Below, one piece after another: positions 62,001 through 64,000 of a DNA stretch of 64,000 nt. A model generated the notes under the pieces. The model did not search any database. It was not told the origin of the DNA and saw only the letters and a list, made by a program, of their open reading frames with translations. The translations under genes and the position numbers were made by a program. How positions within the stretch are numbered: the stretch's first letter is position 1; each line of letters starts with the position of its first letter. Origin of the DNA: Echinococcus granulosus (lineage: Eukaryota > Platyhelminthes > Cestoda > Cyclophyllidea > Taeniidae); NCBI RefSeq assembly GCF_000524195.1, contig NW_020170394.1, positions 310,262 to 374,261 on the forward strand. Direction: 5' to 3'.

Positions 62001-63955
62001 GATACCGAACGCCATTTACCGAAATGACTGAAGGTAAACAACTATTGTAATTCATTTACCGAAGTTTAAATAGCCAAAAAGCACGTTTGTTATTACGTGC
62101 TCAAAGTGAACGTCATAGCAACAAAACTGCAGCATTCACACGTGTAGAAAAAATTAGCATATAATGTATTTAAGAATATCAATTAAACAGACATTTTGCC
62201 TTTTTAGAGTAGAAGTAGATTTAAACTCAAAATTAGGTAGAAAATGCGGATGAAATTGGGATGAACTACGCACAATGAAATCCACCAGCGGGGAGTCGCT
62301 AGATGCAGAATGCACGGTCTTCGCCACGTTTGTCAATGTATCATTGGAAAAGTGATTTGGACTCGCCGACAGGTTTTCTACTGACGATGACTGAGTGGAC
62401 ACTAGTATCAGCAGTAATAACAATTTCTAGCTAAAACTGTTTCAGCATACGATAACAAGTCAGAGGTCAGTGTGCGTAATATGGTACCATTAAAGAGCAA
62501 AGTTCAGTGCCACAAGTCATGGCAAAAGCGCGACAGTGACTTTAGCCTGTTAATAATGATGGGAAGCAGAAACACACAAAACATTAAATCGGGAAGGTGG
62601 CGCGAATAGTGTGAATTCCATGTAAGCTCCGTGAAGAAGCAAGTCATATAAGTGGGCTTAGGTAAATCAGAAACTGATAACTTTGTAATAATTTTTTTTC
62701 TCAAAGATATACGAAATTCGTTAAGGATGGGAAAATTCGGGTGTTCAATTTTGATAACATTAAAGTGCAAATACACTCGAGCATTCTGATGTCAACAAAA
62801 ATGTAAAAGGTGAAACACGGTGATGAACAGCTACTACGGATTTAATGCTCAACGTCAACTGAATGAGACGTTGCCTTACATACCGCATCAAGGTGTTTAG
62901 CGGGGAGTTCACGTGAAGGACCAGCAATTAAGTGATTAAAAAGAAGTAGGGAAGATTGTTAAAAATAGCAATAGCCAGCATAGCATTAAGGTCAAGAGGT
63001 GTGTTATCAGACGCTGCAAATCAATCAAGTGATAACACCACATGAGTTTGAGGGTTGAAATTCAACATGAAAGACTCAATATATGTTGGTGAAGTTCCTC
63101 CAGACGTGCGTGAACTCTTCTTGAATACTGTTAGTAAATGGTTCAAACCTAGAATGAGCTACGCTGATTAATTGCGTCAACATTACCTGTGTAATTGCAC
63201 AAATTTTACCCCTTAAAAACGCTAGAACTTCCCGAGGCATGCGTGACCGCGTGAGTTGATGATCAGCAAGAATGGAAAGCACCACCCCAAAATTGCACGA
63301 GAGTGATAGCTACAAGCAGGAAGGACCTTCTTCGAACTCCGGAGTTCAATGGAAGAAATACGAAAATAGCTTAAACTAATAATGTATTCTATTTTGGGTG
63401 TGGATATATGAGTACCAAAGGTAGCGCATCATTCGCATAATATGCACAACCTCATCGGAACCCATGCACAGGAATGTGCAGTAACGCAGAATTAAGTGCA
63501 TTGTCTTAAAGGCCCAGGAACTCCCATATATAACATAAAATTTCACAAAAATGAAAGCTACACGTCGGTTTATGTTTTGACTAGTTTGCAAATTGACCCT
63601 CAGCGAGATCAAATTTAAAGCAAACCTTCAATGGTCCAGTTCAGACGGGCAATACTGGATATTTCGTCGATTCGTTGTTTTATAACTACAAAACGATCGC
63701 ACAGAAATGTATTATATTGCGACCCTACTATTCTGGAATGCAACATTCCTGACTAAAGAAATGAGACGATTTTTGGAAGAAATGAATAAGAAATATCTTA
63801 GCGAGGATAAAACAGGTACTAACAGCTACTATATCTAACATCTGGAATAAATTTTAGATACAAAAAATAAGAAGGAAGCGTAGTACCTACTAGCCTGTTC
63901 GACTTGAAGGGGTGAATAGACTCGCAGAAGGTAATTTGGCAAAAAGTACCCAACA
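49600..63955 (-). CDS. TRAK: TRAK/Milton kinesin adaptor, 5'-partial (14 exons)
   Basis: Exons read right to left from 63955 to 49600 and join in phase to a 789-residue fragment. The N-terminus lies beyond the right edge. Residues 43-408 match the coiled-coil HAP1_N region of TRAK/Milton in order: KQNDLELAAQIGKSLL (TRAK1 RDLELAARIGQSLL), LGMKEELLQMW (LSMKDELLQFY), LQALEEENASIRS (LKDLEEENVVLRS), ELRDMKDKYDESL (ELRELEDKYAECM), and SIADELALSLRE (SLAAEIEGTMRK). Residues 550-623 match the Milton region: LQLVKQLQGSGVLQRWQRLA against LQIVKPLEGSATLHHWQQLA. Known role: links kinesin-1 heavy chain to Miro on the mitochondrial outer membrane for transport along microtubules. The C-terminal 150 residues are low complexity and not recognisable. 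Length is comparable to the ~950 residues of TRAK1 once the missing N-terminus is allowed for. Confidence 0.88.
50320..50362 (-). CDS. TRAK: Possible small TRAK exon
   Basis: An excellent acceptor (cttcgctcctctcag) at 50363-50364 is in the phase demanded by the exon at 51787. To reach the terminal exon in phase, it must splice out at a weak donor, gc|gttaag, giving 43 bases (QNPCRLGPRSGHS). A different donor or a different intermediate exon in 50057-51786 is possible. Confidence 0.3.
51787..52010 (-). CDS. TRAK: TRAK exon: conserved Milton C-terminal segment
   Basis: Acceptor ctttgttcaag, one base, 74 codons, donor a|gtaagt. RLQLVKQLQGSGVLQRWQRL is a strong match to TRAK1 KLQIVKPLEGSATLHHWQQL, and SLTAALYEGPLSGV follows where TRAK1 has LGGILDPRPGVV. 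This identifies the gene independently of the coiled coil. Confidence 0.9.
52600..52788 (-). CDS. TRAK: TRAK exon: Ser/Pro-rich region before Milton domain
   Basis: Acceptor cctcattaag, one base, 62 codons, donor gt|gtaggc. DDSTLGSTGLTSIF resembles TRAK1 TESIMSLGTHSRF, which sits just before the LQIVKPLEGS segment. The next exon begins with the equivalent LQLVKQLQGS, so order and position agree. Confidence 0.75.
52974..53205 (-). CDS. TRAK: TRAK exon: acidic region
   Basis: Acceptor gcgctggcag downstream of a T-rich tract; donor ca|gtaagg. It encodes 76 residues, with LEQEPEVEEDEDESSE, LDWDVDEL and LTPID. No close TRAK1 match, but phase links it in sequence to the next exon. Confidence 0.72.
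53640..53821 (-). CDS. TRAK: TRAK exon: Asp/Ser-rich linker
   Basis: Follows a 70-base intron (53822-53891) with a good pyrimidine tract (tgctttccttcgcag). One base, 60 codons, one base; donor t|gtgact is suboptimal. It encodes ECTDWDDPTIDSSGF and is unstructured in appearance. Phase matching on both sides is the main support. Confidence 0.68.
53892..54190 (-). CDS. TRAK: TRAK exon: end of HAP1_N domain
   Basis: Acceptor atcgttgaag, phase 0 start, donor aa|gtactt, phase 2. NQNLVRELRDMKDKYDESLT aligns with TRAK1 QLTAELRELEDKYAECMEML. LSIADELALSLREK aligns with SLAAEIEGTMRKEL, which closes the HAP1_N domain. Confidence 0.92.
54740..54919 (-). CDS. TRAK: TRAK exon: coiled coil
   Basis: Acceptor ttcctagcag, exactly 60 codons, phase 0 both ends, donor cag|gtagga. 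KDEQQTVTLKECLRKLGDAM corresponds to TRAK1 EKEQQLVNDCVKELRDANVQ. Heptad-like spacing of leucines continues through ALAARSRELENSLNQ. Confidence 0.88.
54920..58442 (-). other. TRAK: TRAK introns around exon 56115-56208
   Basis: Two introns, 54920-56114 and 56209-58442. The first is where a coiled-coil micro-exon of about 42 bases would lie if the ancestral segment is kept. No convincing candidate was found. Short open frames in both introns lack domains. Confidence 0.6.
56115..56208 (-). CDS. TRAK: TRAK exon: LEEEN coiled coil
   Basis: Acceptor caattttag, one base completes Gly, donor acg|gtatgt. DDIELIHRKLQALEEENASI matches TRAK1 LDSLQKKLKDLEEENVVL. Compared with TRAK1, about 14 residues before the next exon (EASQLKTETITYEE in TRAK1) are missing. 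Either they were lost or a micro-exon lies in 54920-56114 that I could not find. Confidence 0.88.
58443..58594 (-). CDS. TRAK: TRAK exon: coiled coil and acidic linker
   Basis: Acceptor tttctttag, phase 0 start, donor gg|gtacgc, phase 2 end. INQLQHSLGMKEELLQMWND matches TRAK1 VSQLRHELSMKDELLQFYTS. A Ser/Asp-rich linker follows, as it does in TRAK1 (EESEPES). Confidence 0.9.
59256..59372 (-). CDS. TRAK: TRAK exon: KQNDLELAAQIG coiled coil
   Basis: Acceptor ttgcttttag, phase 0 at both ends, donor gtaggt; 39 residues. KQNDLELAAQIGKSLLDRNR matches TRAK1 EKERDLELAARIGQSLLKKN, the best-conserved stretch of the HAP1_N domain. Confidence 0.92.
59373..61847 (-). other. TRAK: TRAK intron (2.5 kb) with C homopolymer
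   Basis: Intron between the LYDRKLQQ and KQNDLELAA exons, phase 0. It holds a 13-base C run at 61491-61503 on the + strand. No exon-like conserved sequence was seen. Confidence 0.7.
61491..61503. repeat. C13 homopolymer
   Basis: Thirteen consecutive C within AT-rich intron sequence. Its length may be unreliable in the assembly. Confidence 0.9.
61848..61924 (-). CDS. TRAK: TRAK exon: start of coiled coil
   Basis: A strong pyrimidine tract and acceptor (cctttttag) precede two bases that complete Val, then 25 codons, then the strong donor gac|gtaagt. It encodes LYDRKLQQMEGSLDDPQALR then RLLTD, matching the TRAK segment that ends AVTRLLEEK before RDLELAA. Confidence 0.75.
63626..63685 (-). CDS. 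TRAK: TRAK exon
   Basis: Acceptor cgttttgtag, donor g|gtttgc. It encodes IKQRIDEISSIARLNWTIE, helical in character, at the place of the TRAK helix ending ERVGQMTKTYND. Sequence identity is low, but both phases agree with the flanking exons. Confidence 0.55.
63891..63955 (-). CDS. TRAK: TRAK exon (most 5' in window)
   Basis: Acceptor acttatttatag; 21 codons flanked by one base on each side; donor a|gtaggt. It encodes LPNYLLRV, recalling LPHYKLRA near the TRAK1 N-terminus, and SPLQVEQ, recalling TTEQIEE. Its phase fits the next exon. The exon is short and the similarity weak, so it needs transcript support. Confidence 0.5.
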
Positions 63956-64000
63956 CTATAAATAAGTTCTCGTTAAATCCAGATCCTTCAATCAATTCAA

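Noticed and set aside
1..64000. Bacterial-type features, CRISPR, insertion sequences or intact retroelements
   Set aside because: No repeat-spacer array, no transposase or reverse transcriptase motifs in any long frame, and the genes are intron-rich.

Overview
The window looks like a piece of an animal nuclear genome, most probably a parasitic flatworm and perhaps a tapeworm. That assignment is an inference from three things: three intron-rich metazoan genes, long AT-rich spacers, and flatworm-like protein divergence (large low-complexity insertions in otherwise conserved domains). A run of exactly 100 N at 25134-25233 marks a scaffold join. I see no bacterial genes, no rRNA, no CRISPR array, no intact transposon and no clearly intact tRNA.

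Left end (1-4278, + strand): the 3' part of an NR4A-type nuclear receptor gene (Nurr1/Nur77 family). Five exons are present, covering the second zinc finger to the stop codon. Upstream exons lie outside the window. Every splice junction keeps phase and gives a 546-residue C-terminal fragment. Its ligand-binding domain carries a roughly 115-residue Ser/Pro/Gln-rich insertion and has no recognisable NR4A C-terminal activation helix.

Middle (23642-33783, + strand): a complete five-exon gene reconstructed from matched splice phases, 709 residues. It has a signal peptide, a ten-cysteine TGF-beta-receptor-type ectodomain, one membrane span, and a long disordered tail with no kinase. Its pattern fits a BAMBI-type decoy receptor. 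A GC-rich stretch with two inverted CCAAT motifs lies just upstream.

Right end (49600-63955, - strand): most of a TRAK/Milton gene, the adaptor that links kinesin-1 to Miro on mitochondria. Fourteen exons give a 789-residue fragment running off the right edge. It is convergent with the BAMBI-like gene.

The spacers 4279-23641 and 33784-49599 hold no gene I can support. The second contains an unusual cluster of interlocking inverted repeats (36011-36158), a homeodomain-site-rich, GC-rich block (47041-47400) and tRNA-like debris. The three genes belong to separate processes (transcription, TGF-beta signal control, mitochondrial transport), so their proximity has no evident functional meaning. 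All exon boundaries come from reading splice signals and reading frames by eye. Family matches rest on recalled family sequences, not on database searches.
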